Below, one piece after another: positions 8,263 to 16,581 of a DNA stretch of 55,462 nucleotides. The stretch is taken from contig JAEYOW010000011.1 of the NCBI GenBank assembly GCA_023411375.1, positions 1-55,462 of the forward strand. The letters run 5' to 3'. A program made the translations under genes and the position numbers. The notes beneath the pieces were generated by a model. The model ran no database searches. It had not been told where the DNA came from and worked only from the letters and a program-made list of their open reading frames with translations. Within the stretch, counting starts at the first letter, position 1, and every line of letters starts with the position of its first letter. Source of the stretch: Bacillota bacterium (GTDB lineage Bacteria > Bacillota > Clostridia > Christensenellales > Aristaeellaceae).

Positions 8263-8292
8263 AGAGTATGCACAGCGGCATACGGATATGAC
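8263..8292 (-). promoter_or_regulatory. Possible sigma-E (mother-cell) promoter
   Basis: Minus strand GTCATATC (8285-8292), then CATACTCT (8263-8270), with about 16 bases from the ATA core to CATAC. This matches the sigma-E pattern ATA-N16-CATACANT better than sigma-A, and fits the spore-envelope protein it precedes. Confidence 0.45.
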
Positions 8293-8331
8293 GGTTAGGC
8301 CCTTGCCACGCGGTTTTGGAACGCCGCTCGC

Positions 8332-8360
8332 TTGCCCCGCGCCGCCCACTGTGTTACAAT
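8332..8360 (+). promoter_or_regulatory. Promoter for the membrane acyltransferase-like gene
   Basis: TTGCCC (8332-8337), 17 bases, TACAAT (8355-8360). Confidence 0.7.
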
Positions 8361-8403
8361 CATTGCATCCCCAAACGCACCCTGACACAAAGGAGCGAAC
8401 GCC

Positions 8404-10500
8404 GTGCAACAACCCCGCGATTCCCAGGAGATGTCCGTCGCCTCGTCGCGCCGCGTCATGCTGGTGCTGATGTCCTTGAACACGCTGTACGAGTATATGT
8501 ACTGCACTATGCTTTCAAGCGCGCTGGGCATGCTGCCCGTGTTCGGAGGCGCAATGTTTATGAGCGCCCGCGTCGCCATGACGATGACGCACTCGGTTTT
8601 TGGCGACGGGCGGAAATACCTCACGCGCCGCATGCGCATCGCCTTTACGGTCATCACGGCGGTGATGCTCCTTTGCACGCTGACGCTGATCGCCCTCTAT
8701 CCCGTGCTGCTGAGCGCCGCGCCCGTGTGGATCGTTTTTGCTGTGGTGCTTTCCGTCAGTGTCCGCGCCATTTCCGGGCGCAGGCTAACCGGTCGCAGGA
8801 TGCGCCGCACCGTCGGCGCGCGCGCCTACTGGGCCTTTATGGCGCTTTCATACCTCGCGCCTCTTGGCATTGTGGCGGGGCTTTTGTTTGTATCCATGGA
8901 AACCTCCAACGCCTGGCTGATGCTGGGCGGCTTTGCGGCAGGCGCGCTGCTGGAGGGCTACTCCCTGTGGCGCGAGCGCGACCTGCTTGCGCTGGAGGGC
9001 CTTCCCGACGACATCGACAGGCAAACCGTGGCCCATATTGCCGGCGAGCTGCGCGAGGTGAACGCCTATGGCGCGTACCAGCGAATGCATATGCTGGTCC
9101 TGCTCGCGCTTCAGCTTACGCTGGTGCTGGTATATACCTTTATCGGGCTTACAACGCAGGAGCTGTTTACCTGTATGCTGCTGGCCATGGGCTGCACGGT
9201 GGTGATGCGGGAGGTATCCGTGCTGTGTCTAAGGCATGTGCGCCGTCCGTTTGCCACGCAGCTGCTATTGATCGGCCTCTTTTTATGGATCTACGGTCTT
9301 TTCCTCTTTTACCGGCAGATGGGCCACGCGCCCAATCTGCTATGGAGCTATCTGGCGCTCAGCCTGAGCGTCAGCGGCCTGACGGTAAGCGTTACCTCGC
9401 TGGCCGAGCTGGAACGCCGCATGACGGATGTGGCGGTGTTCCGGCTGAAGGATCATATGCGCGGTTACTCGCAGATGCGCGCCGCGAGCACCGAAATGGC
9501 CATGCTGATGGGGCAGATGATCGCGCTGATATTGCTGACTTTGCTTTGCATGCCCGCCAACGGGCTGGAGCGGCTCGACCTTGCCACGCTGACCGCAGCG
9601 TTCAGGCCCCTGCTGATCGTGCCGCCGCTGCTTTTGCTGTGCTGCGCAATCGTCAGCGTTTTGCATTTCCCCATGAACAACCGCCACTTTCAAAAACTGG
9701 CCCATTGGCTGACGCTGGAAAGGGAAGGGTTGGATAACCCCGCTCTTAGACAGCAGCTGGACAGCGTAATGGTAAAGCGGCACAAGAACCGCTTCGGCGT
9801 CAAGGTGATCATCACGCTGCTCAGGCCGTTGTATTACCACCGGGTATATGGAAAGGAAAACCTTGCCGGCTACGAGGACGGTACAATGATCCTGATTTGC
9901 AACCATGGCGAAATTTACGGGCCCGTGGTGGCCAACCTGTACGTGCCCATTTCTTTCAGGCCCTGGGTAATCGACAACATGATGGACAGGGAAGCCATTG
10001 TGGAGCACATCTACCAGGGCACGATGATGCGCCAGAAGTGGATACCGGAAAGCTGGAAGCGCCCTATTGTCCGGCTGATCACGCCGCTGGCGACCTGGGT
10101 ATTCGGCAGTCTGGAGGCCATTCCCGTACACCGCGGAAAGCCGCGCGAGCTGATGCAGACCTTCCGCATGACCCTGGACGCCATGCAAGCCGGAGATAAT
10201 ATTCTGCTGTTTCCCGAAAACGGCGAGGACCACGACCCCGGCCAGCCCGGATACGCCCGCGAGGGCGTGGGGCAGCTGTATACCGGTTTTGCGATGATCG
10301 CGCCCATGTATTACGCCAAAACAAAAAAGCGCGCGGTATTCGTACCTATCTACGCCAGCCGCAAGCACCGGACCCTTACCATCGGCAAGGGAATCGTCTA
10401 CAACCCCGAAAACAACGCCACCGACGAGAAAATACGCATCGTGGACGGGCTGCTGGGCAGTATGGAGGAGCTTTACGAAAAGGAGACGCGGGAAGGGTAA
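8404..10500 (+). CDS. Polytopic membrane protein fused to a PlsC-like acyltransferase domain
   Basis: A 698-residue protein starting at GTG, with AAAGGAG 8 bases upstream. Residues about 15-440 hold many hydrophobic segments (about ten to twelve). From about residue 475 the sequence becomes a soluble domain resembling 1-acylglycerol-phosphate acyltransferases: ILICNHGEIYGP near 497-508, AIPVHRGKP, LLFPENGED near 604, and VFVPIYASRK. The family motif NHx4D is altered, with Gly where the Asp belongs, and FPEG is FPEN, so catalysis may differ or be lost. Aas/LplT-type pairs couple a lysophospholipid flippase to a similar acyltransferase, which makes lipid remodelling a reasonable inference. A terminator follows immediately. 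Confidence 0.7.
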   Translation: MQQPRDSQEMSVASSRRVMLVLMSLNTLYEYMYCTMLSSALGMLPVFGGAMFMSARVAMTMTHSVFGDGRKYLTRRMRIAFTVITAVMLLCTLTLIALYPVLLSAAPVWIVFAVVLSVSVRAISGRRLTGRRMRRTVGARAYWAFMALSYLAPLGIVAGLLFVSMETSNAWLMLGGFAAGALLEGYSLWRERDLLALEGLPDDIDRQTVAHIAGELREVNAYGAYQRMHMLVLLALQLTLVLVYTFIGLTTQELFTCMLLAMGCTVVMREVSVLCLRHVRRPFATQLLLIGLFLWIYGLFLFYRQMGHAPNLLWSYLALSLSVSGLTVSVTSLAELERRMTDVAVFRLKDHMRGYSQMRAASTEMAMLMGQMIALILLTLLCMPANGLERLDLATLTAAFRPLLIVPPLLLLCCAIVSVLHFPMNNRHFQKLAHWLTLEREGLDNPALRQQLDSVMVKRHKNRFGVKVIITLLRPLYYHRVYGKENLAGYEDGTMILICNHGEIYGPVVANLYVPISFRPWVIDNMMDREAIVEHIYQGTMMRQKWIPESWKRPIVRLITPLATWVFGSLEAIPVHRGKPRELMQTFRMTLDAMQAGDNILLFPENGEDHDPGQPGYAREGVGQLYTGFAMIAPMYYAKTKKRAVFVPIYASRKHRTLTIGKGIVYNPENNATDEKIRIVDGLLGSMEELYEKETREG

Positions 10501-10506
10501 CGCACC

Positions 10507-10536
10507 GGGAGCGGCAGGAATGCCGTTCCCTTTTTT
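10507..10536 (+). terminator. Rho-independent terminator
   Basis: GGGAGCGGCA (10507-10516) pairs with TGCCGTTCCC (10521-10530) with one G-T pair, followed by six T. Confidence 0.88.
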
Positions 10537-10627
10537 CGTATTTCATCCATAGCATGCAACCCGCGCCGTCCCTCATGCATCTGTTATGTGTAGGACGTCT
10601 TACATTACACCTTTCAGGAGGCCCGAT

Positions 10628-11101
10628 ATGACACAAGCGGAATTTACCGGCCGCGTCGTGGCGATGCAGAATACGCTCTACCGCGTATCCACCACCATTC
10701 TGCCGCAGATATGCGACCGGGAGGACGCGGTCCAGGGAGCGATTGAGAAGGCGCTGCTAAAGCGCGACCGCCTGCGCGACGACCGCGCGCTGGAAAAATG
10801 GCTGACGCGCATTCTCATTAACGAATGCTATGCGCTGCTTCGCAAGCGCAAGCGCGAAACGCTTTTTGACGACCTGCCCGAGCGGGAAACGGCGCCTGAC
10901 GCCAACCCCGATCTCTATCAGCTTTTCACTTCCCTTGAGGAAAAATATCGCCTGCCGATGGTGCTGTACTATGTGGAGGGATATACCGTGGAGGAGACGG
11001 CGCGGATGCTGCGCATGCCCAACGGCACGATAAAATCACGCCTGTACCGTGGACGGCAGCTTTTGCGCGATACCCTCGACCTGGAGGAGGTGCGCTCATG
11101 A
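10628..11101 (+). CDS. ECF-type RNA polymerase sigma factor (module 1)
   Basis: A 157-residue sigma-70 family protein with regions 2 and 4 only. Region 2 runs over residues about 25-75 (DREDAVQGAIEKAL, then LTRILINECYALLRKRKR). Region 4 is at about 105-150 (LPMVLYYVEGYTVEETARML, then GTIKSRLYRGRQLL). It should direct polymerase to a small regulon, usually including its own operon. AGGAGG lies 7 bases before the ATG at 10628. Its stop overlaps the start of the next gene (ATGA), the normal arrangement for a sigma factor and its membrane antagonist. A close relative is at 50186-50668. Confidence 0.92.
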   Translation: MTQAEFTGRVVAMQNTLYRVSTTILPQICDREDAVQGAIEKALLKRDRLRDDRALEKWLTRILINECYALLRKRKRETLFDDLPERETAPDANPDLYQLFTSLEEKYRLPMVLYYVEGYTVEETARMLRMPNGTIKSRLYRGRQLLRDTLDLEEVRS

Positions 11102-11919
11102 ACAGGGACGATTTGAAAGGCATGTATGGAAGCGTGCCGGAAAGCTTTCAAAACCGTATGGCGGAAGCGCTCGCGGCGGGCCGTTCGAAGAATGCGGACG
11201 GATGCGTGCGCGTCGCGGGCCGGCACGGCCTGCGCGTGGCGCTGATAAGCGCTTTGATCGTGGTGATGCTGGTGGCTGTGGCCGTGGCCGCGTTCTCGTC
11301 GCAGGTGGCGGAGTTCTTTGGCCGGTTTTATGGGAACGATATGAGGGAGGAGCTTTTGAACGGCGATATCGCCCAGTCCGGGCAGAGCGTTCAGGTGGGC
11401 GACGCCGTTTACACGCTGGACGAGGTGGTTTACATCGACGACGGCCTGTATGGCATTGGCCACATCACGCCAGCCGCGAATGCTAACGTGGTGTTGATGG
11501 CCGAGGATTTCTATCCGAGCGACGCGGCCGGGTACGGCCTGCATTATGGCGAGGAAAGCCGCGCGCCCGAGGGCGCGCCCACCTACGCGGAGGTAGCGGC
11601 GCAAAAAGGCGCAAAGCTTCTGCAAGCCAAGGCCGTAGCTGAGGCGGTCGGCGTGGATGAGGGCGGCATTATCGACCTGGGCACGGTGGGTTATACGCAG
11701 CTTCCCCAGCGGGACGGCTCTATCCTGTTTACCTTTGAGCTGTCCACGGGCATTGCTGTGGAGAAGGGCGATACATACGCCATCCGCCTGTGGGTGGCTA
11801 ACTGGGAGGTTACGCCCGGGGGCGAATGGCTGAGGGATGAGCCGAACGATACCTATTTGGGACAGGACTGGATTGCGGAGGTGCAGCCCAAGCCCGCGAA
11901 GGAGGGACAGGTACAATGA
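11098..11919 (+). CDS. Single-pass membrane protein, probable anti-sigma partner (module 1)
   Basis: A 273-residue protein. A cytoplasmic N-terminal segment of about 45 residues (MNRDDLKGMYGSVPESFQNR) precedes one transmembrane helix (VALISALIVVMLVAVAVAAF, about 47-66), then an extracellular domain. The topology and the overlap with the sigma factor gene suggest that the short inner segment holds the sigma factor and the outer domain senses a signal. The outer domain is not recognised. It begins soon after the membrane, with a strand-rich pattern, VGDAVYTLDEVVYIDDGLYG. The stop overlaps the next start (ATGA). Confidence 0.6.
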   Translation: MNRDDLKGMYGSVPESFQNRMAEALAAGRSKNADGCVRVAGRHGLRVALISALIVVMLVAVAVAAFSSQVAEFFGRFYGNDMREELLNGDIAQSGQSVQVGDAVYTLDEVVYIDDGLYGIGHITPAANANVVLMAEDFYPSDAAGYGLHYGEESRAPEGAPTYAEVAAQKGAKLLQAKAVAEAVGVDEGGIIDLGTVGYTQLPQRDGSILFTFELSTGIAVEKGDTYAIRLWVANWEVTPGGEWLRDEPNDTYLGQDWIAEVQPKPAKEGQVQ

Positions 11920-13037
11920 GGAAAGCCAGGATATTTTTACCGTTGGCGCTGGCCGCGTTGATGACGCTTTCCATACCAGCAGGCGCGCTGGCCAAAGCGC
12001 CGAATGGAATTGAGATTGTCGTGCCGGAGGCATATGAGCAAAGCGGCACGCTGCCCGTTTACCGCGCACAGGAACGCAATCAGAGGCAAGCCAATTTCTT
12101 TGACAAGGTGGAGCTTGGCTGGTTTAACCAGAGCGGGCAGAAGGATTACGAGAACTGGAGCAAAAGGGCGCGCTTCGACCACTTTGTGTTTCATGACGGG
12201 GCCTGGCTGGACATTGATGCGGACACCGTTTCCTATCGTGAAAACAGCGGGGACATGCAAATCGAATATGACGATCCCGGCATACCTCCAGAGATCGTGG
12301 CAAAGCCCGCGTTCTCCAACGAGGTTTACAGCCTTGGCAGCACCGCTTACCACGGTGATGTGTATGAACTGCCGCATGAAATGGAACTGGAAAAAACACA
12401 GTTGAACGGCGTGTCGCTCGACGGGGCGAAGGCCGAGATGGAGGAACTGCTCAAGCAGACCGGCGTTGAGGGGTTCGAGTGCGTCTACGCTCTGGACATG
12501 AGCGTGGAGCGCATACGGGAGCTTGGCGAATGGAAAAACCGCCGGATTGAGGATGGATTATGGTTTGCCGATATTGTATGGGATTACGGCGTTGCAACGG
12601 CTGATGACGAGGGCTTCTTCCTGATGTACGGCAAAAAGCTGAACGGCGCGGTGGTCGGTGGCACGCGGTCCTTTGATGCCTCCGCGCTGGTAACGGCAAG
12701 CGGAATCCGCTATTTCAGCCTGTGCGACCCATACGTGGCGGGCGAGATATACGAAACGCCCGAAAAGCTGCTGGACGCAACGGAAATCCTGCCTTTCTTC
12801 CACAAAAGCGTGGCACGGAAAGATCATGGCGCCGAGGTTATCTCCATTGATAAAATGGAGCTGATCTACACGCCCGCCCGTGCCGCCAGCAAGAAGGAAG
12901 GCATGGTGTTTGAGCCTGTATGGCGTTTCTCCTACACCATCCGCGACGAAGGGAGCGACGAGACTCAGCCTTATGGCTGGGGCGTGTATTCCGCGCTGGA
13001 TGGACAATTTCTGGGCGACCTGTACCAATGTGACTGA
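11916..13037 (+). CDS. Exported protein of unknown function, paralogue A (module 1)
   Basis: A 373-residue protein with a signal peptide cut near GALA/KAP. It is not recognised as a known family. The mature part begins with a segment shared with the next gene: LPVYRAQERNQRQANFFDK, then LGWFNQSGQ. Further shared blocks are LDMSVERIRELG, GEIYETPEKLLDATEI and YTPARAASKKEGMVF. The ends of the two proteins also match (WGVYSALDGQFLGDL here). There is no lipobox cysteine and no sorting signal, so it is probably released or held by partners. It is translationally coupled to the membrane protein upstream and likely belongs to the regulon of the sigma factor at 10628. Confidence 0.6.
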   Translation: MRKARIFLPLALAALMTLSIPAGALAKAPNGIEIVVPEAYEQSGTLPVYRAQERNQRQANFFDKVELGWFNQSGQKDYENWSKRARFDHFVFHDGAWLDIDADTVSYRENSGDMQIEYDDPGIPPEIVAKPAFSNEVYSLGSTAYHGDVYELPHEMELEKTQLNGVSLDGAKAEMEELLKQTGVEGFECVYALDMSVERIRELGEWKNRRIEDGLWFADIVWDYGVATADDEGFFLMYGKKLNGAVVGGTRSFDASALVTASGIRYFSLCDPYVAGEIYETPEKLLDATEILPFFHKSVARKDHGAEVISIDKMELIYTPARAASKKEGMVFEPVWRFSYTIRDEGSDETQPYGWGVYSALDGQFLGDLYQCD

Positions 13038-13060
13038 AATAACCGAGGGAGGAATTGCAC

Positions 13061-14188
13061 GTGAAAAGCTGTTTGCCAAAACGGTTGTTCATCAGCCTAT
13101 GCGCGCTGGCGCTGCTTGGAAGCCTCGCGGGCGCGGCTGCGGAAACGCCGGATGGCCGGGTCGTCACCCCGGAGGGCTACACGCAGGGAAGCCCTCTGCC
13201 CATCTACCGCGCACTGGAGCGCAACCAAAAGCAGGCCAACTTTTTTGACAAGGTGGATTTGGGGTGGTTCAACAGCAGCGGGCAGGCGAGCTATGAAAAC
13301 CAGAGCAAGCGCGGGCGCTACGACCACGTTGTCTACAATGACGAGGCGCAGTTGAGCATCGATATCAACTATATCGATTATACCGAATATGACGGCACCG
13401 AAATGTGGATCTATGGGGAGCACCCGGACAGCCCCGCCGGGCCCTTCGCCCGCGAATCCTTTGCCAGCGCAATTGGAAGTCTGGGCGGTTCCGCAAGATT
13501 TTACCAGATTTACCCCGAGCCGAAAGACGCGCCGCGGGTCGAGCTGAAAAAAACGGAACTTAGTGGCATCACACTGGAGGAGGCCAGGGCACAGGTGGAC
13601 GCGCTGCTGGAAAAGCTCGGCGTTACGGGCTATGCGCCCGTACATACGCTGGATATGAGCGTGGAGCACATCCATACGCTGGGCGCCTATGAGGCGAAAA
13701 GATGGGCGGAGTCTTATAACAAGAGCGACAGCCCCTGGGATTTCAGCCAGGCGACCGAGGCGGACGAGGGTTTCTACCTCTATTATGAAAAAACGCTGGA
13801 CGGCCTCAAGGTTGGCTCTCCCGAAGGCGTGGCCTTCTATGCCTATGCCTTTGTAAACGCAAGCGGCGTCGTTTCTTTCCGGCTATGCGATTCCTATGCG
13901 GTCGGCGAGATATACGACACGCCCGAAAAACTGCTGACTGCCGATGAAATCCGGACGAAATTTGAAAAGGACAACGCCCGGCGGGAGAAGGACGGCATCG
14001 GCCGGCCCACGTTTACAGGCGCGCAGCTGATGTATATGCCCATGCGCGCCGCCAGAAAAAAGGACGGCATGGTGTTCGCCCCTGTGTGGTACATCCAGTA
14101 CGATTGGCTGGACGTTACGCAGCCGTGCGACGGCTGGGCCTGGTATTCCGCCGTGGACGGCAGGCTGGTGGAGGATTGCTACAGCTGA
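13061..14188 (+). CDS. Exported protein of unknown function, paralogue B (module 1)
   Basis: A 375-residue predicted secreted protein, a tandem paralogue of the gene before it (shared blocks include LPIYRALERNQKQANFFDK and GEIYDTPEKLLTADEI). The start is taken as GTG at 13061 because GGGAGG lies 8 bases upstream; a TTG at 13055 is too close to that site. The signal peptide is VKSCLPKRLFISLCALALLG with a probable cut after GAAA. The gap to the preceding stop is 23 bases, so it is part of the same operon. Function is unknown. Confidence 0.6.
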   Translation: MKSCLPKRLFISLCALALLGSLAGAAAETPDGRVVTPEGYTQGSPLPIYRALERNQKQANFFDKVDLGWFNSSGQASYENQSKRGRYDHVVYNDEAQLSIDINYIDYTEYDGTEMWIYGEHPDSPAGPFARESFASAIGSLGGSARFYQIYPEPKDAPRVELKKTELSGITLEEARAQVDALLEKLGVTGYAPVHTLDMSVEHIHTLGAYEAKRWAESYNKSDSPWDFSQATEADEGFYLYYEKTLDGLKVGSPEGVAFYAYAFVNASGVVSFRLCDSYAVGEIYDTPEKLLTADEIRTKFEKDNARREKDGIGRPTFTGAQLMYMPMRAARKKDGMVFAPVWYIQYDWLDVTQPCDGWAWYSAVDGRLVEDCYS

Positions 14189-14221
14189 GCGCACGCCGGC
14201 AAGGCTTCCGCGTTTTAAAAT

Positions 14222-14275
14222 ATGGGAAAAGGGCTTGCGTCCGAACAGGCGCAGGCCCCTTTCCCCATGTTTTAA
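14222..14275 (+). terminator. Probable terminator of ECF module 1
   Basis: ATGGGAAAAGGG near 14222-14233 pairs with CCCCTTTCCCCAT near 14256-14268 with small mismatches, followed by GTTTT. The T-run is short. Confidence 0.5.
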
Positions 14276-14389
14276 ACCCGTATGATTTGGAAGAGAAACG
14301 CCGCCGATCAAGGCTGGAAAACCCGGGATTCTCCCCATTCCTTGGCTTCAGTCCGCCCTTTTACGCTTAACGTAAAGCCCCCGGCGCTC

Positions 14390-15139
14390 CTATCTCCCGC
14401 GTTCGTACGCGTCCAGGTATTCGCCTACAGAACGGGTCATTTCCATCGAAAAATCGGAATTGTACTTCCGCTTGCAAAACGCCTGTATCCAGCGGTCGTA
14501 ATCGAATTGCTCCTTTTCCTCGCGCCGCGCGCGCTCCTCAAACATCCCGCGCAGCTCGCCCTCATCCGGAACATGATAGGCGTTTTCCCGCACGATATGC
14601 TCAAGCGCCGCGCGCTCCGGCTTGCGCCGCCGGCGCTGCTGCTCCGTGGGATAGCCCATCACCAGCATGGCGCAGGGAAAAACATAGGCCGACAGCCTAA
14701 GCAGCTCGCGCTGCCGGGCGCAGTTTTCCATGACGTCCCCGATATAGCACGAGCCAAGCCCAAGGCTTTCCGCCGCGACCACCGCGTTTTGCGCGGCAAT
14801 CGTCGCGTCGGATACGGCCAGCATCAAATCGCCTACGCCGGGCAGCCGCGCGTCGCAGCCGGCAAGGCGGTACGCGCGCAGCCATTTTTCACAGTCCGCC
14901 AGAAAGACGAGCACAACGGGCGCGGTCGCGATGAAGGGTTGGTGATCGCACGTTTCCGCGAGGCTGGCTTTCAGCGCCGGGTCGGTTATATCCAGGATGG
15001 TATAAAGCTGCTGGTTTCCGGCGGTCGGGGCCTGAGCGGCCGCTTCAAGCACCGCCCGCTTTACCTCCGGCGGGACGGGCTGATCCTCAAACACCCGCAC
15101 GGATTTGCGGCTATACAGGCTTTCAATGATTGGGTTCAT
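14390..15139 (-). CDS. Nitroreductase-family flavoprotein
   Basis: A 249-residue FMN-dependent reductase-like protein. The FMN phosphate site is in YSRKSVRVFEDQPV (residues 8-21), followed by LEAAAQAPTAGNQQ. The middle contains DATIAAQNAVVAAESLGLGS and the GYP strand. Enzymes of this fold reduce nitroaromatics, quinones or flavins using NAD(P)H. The C-terminal 60 residues are charged and longer than in small members. The start at 15139 has AAAGGGGGAG upstream; the ATG at 15208 overlaps glmM and has no site. It lies 49 bases after glmM and is probably read from the same transcript. Confidence 0.85.
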   Translation of the reverse strand: MNPIIESLYSRKSVRVFEDQPVPPEVKRAVLEAAAQAPTAGNQQLYTILDITDPALKASLAETCDHQPFIATAPVVLVFLADCEKWLRAYRLAGCDARLPGVGDLMLAVSDATIAAQNAVVAAESLGLGSCYIGDVMENCARQRELLRLSAYVFPCAMLVMGYPTEQQRRRRKPERAALEHIVRENAYHVPDEGELRGMFEERARREEKEQFDYDRWIQAFCKRKYNSDFSMEMTRSVGEYLDAYERGR

Positions 15140-15188
15140 GTGGCAGCTCCCCCTTTTGTCCCGGTATACCGGCGGCGCCGGCCGCCAA

Positions 15189-16538
15189 TCATGCAAGCTC
15201 CTTTTCAATCAGCTTGCTAAGCGCGTACACGTCCCGGTCCATCTCGCGCTGGTCGGGGCCCTCGATCATCACGCGCACGCGCGGCTCGGTGCCGCTGGCG
15301 CGCACCACAATACGCCCCTTCTCCTTGTATTTTTTTTCAAGTTCCGCGATCATGGACGTGATCTTCTCGTTTTTATCGAAGTCGAACTTCTTTTTATCAT
15401 CCACATTGGCTGCGTACTGGCTCTGCGGCATTGTCTGCATTACGCCGGCCAAACGGCTCAGCGGCTGCTGGGCCTTCACCATCGCGCTGATTAGCTGCAC
15501 CGCGGTCACCAGTCCGTCGCCTGTGGTGTTGTAATCCAGCATAATGACGTGCCCGCTTTGCTCGCCGCCCAGCACAAAGCCGTCGGCAAGCATTTTTTCC
15601 AGCACATAGCGGTCGCCCACTTTGGTTTTTTCCATCTTAACGCCATGCTTCTTCATGGCGATGTCCAGCCCCATATTGCTCATGACCGTCGCCACAAGCG
15701 TATTAGCGCGCAGCCTGCCCTGCTCCTTGAGGTACAAGGCGAGCATCGCCATCACCTGGTCGCCGTTGATCAGCTGCCCACGCTCGTCCACGGCCATCAG
15801 GCGGTCCGCGTCGCCGTCAAAGGCAAAGCCCACGTCCGCGCCCAGCTCGCGCACCAGCTCGCACAGGCGGCGCGGATGGGTGGAGCCGCAGTTGTCGTTG
15901 ATGTTGGTGCCGTCCGGCTCGTGGTAGTAGCAGCTCACATGCGCGCCCAGCTCCTTAAACACCATGGGCGCCACCTCAAAGCTCGCGCCCTGCGCGCAGT
16001 CCAGCACCACATGCAGCCCGTCCAGCCGCACGTTCGTGGTCTCCTTGACAAAATCCACATAACGGCGGGTAGCGTTGCGCTGGCGTACGGGGCGGCCCAC
16101 GCGCTCGCCAATGGGCACGTCCACATCGGCCGGCATGCCGTCCTGAACGATTTCCTCAATCCTGTCCTCAATGGCGTCGGGCAGTTTGTAGCCGTTCTTG
16201 TCAAAAAATTTGATGCCGTTATACTCCACCGTGTTATGGCTGGCGCTGATCACCACGCCCGCGTCCGCCTCGTAAAAGCGCGTCAGGTATGCGATAGCGG
16301 GCGTGGGCAGCACCTCCACAAGCACCGCGCGCGCCCCTACGCTGCAGATGCCCGCGACGAGGGCGCTTTCCAGCATCTCGCCGCTGATGCGCGTATCCCT
16401 TCCCACAAGGATGGTCGGACGGTGCACGTCGCTTGCGAGCACATGCGCGCTCGCCTGTCCCAGGCGAAAGGCCAAATCGCAGGTCAGTTCACTGTTGGCG
16501 ATGCCGCGCACGCCGTCGGTACCAAATAACCGGGCCAT
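15189..16538 (-). CDS. glmM: Phosphoglucosamine mutase
   Basis: A 449-residue enzyme that converts glucosamine-6-phosphate to glucosamine-1-phosphate for peptidoglycan precursor synthesis. The start MARLFGTDGVRGIAN is characteristic of GlmM. The phosphoserine loop is ISASHN with S100, the metal loop is DGDADR near 241-246, and the sugar-phosphate loop is RASGTEPRVRVM near 413. Length matches the family. AAGGAG precedes the ATG. It sits between an isomerase-like gene (43 bases upstream) and a nitroreductase. Confidence 0.97.
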   Translation of the reverse strand: MARLFGTDGVRGIANSELTCDLAFRLGQASAHVLASDVHRPTILVGRDTRISGEMLESALVAGICSVGARAVLVEVLPTPAIAYLTRFYEADAGVVISASHNTVEYNGIKFFDKNGYKLPDAIEDRIEEIVQDGMPADVDVPIGERVGRPVRQRNATRRYVDFVKETTNVRLDGLHVVLDCAQGASFEVAPMVFKELGAHVSCYYHEPDGTNINDNCGSTHPRRLCELVRELGADVGFAFDGDADRLMAVDERGQLINGDQVMAMLALYLKEQGRLRANTLVATVMSNMGLDIAMKKHGVKMEKTKVGDRYVLEKMLADGFVLGGEQSGHVIMLDYNTTGDGLVTAVQLISAMVKAQQPLSRLAGVMQTMPQSQYAANVDDKKKFDFDKNEKITSMIAELEKKYKEKGRIVVRASGTEPRVRVMIEGPDQREMDRDVYALSKLIEKELA

Positions 16539-16581
16539 GGAAACACTCCTTCAAGCTGTCAATAATCGGGAAAACCGCGTG

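Noticed and set aside
10557..10598. AAC and CGTC elements upstream of the first ECF sigma gene as an autoregulated promoter
   Set aside because: The distance between the elements does not fit the usual 16 to 17 base spacing.
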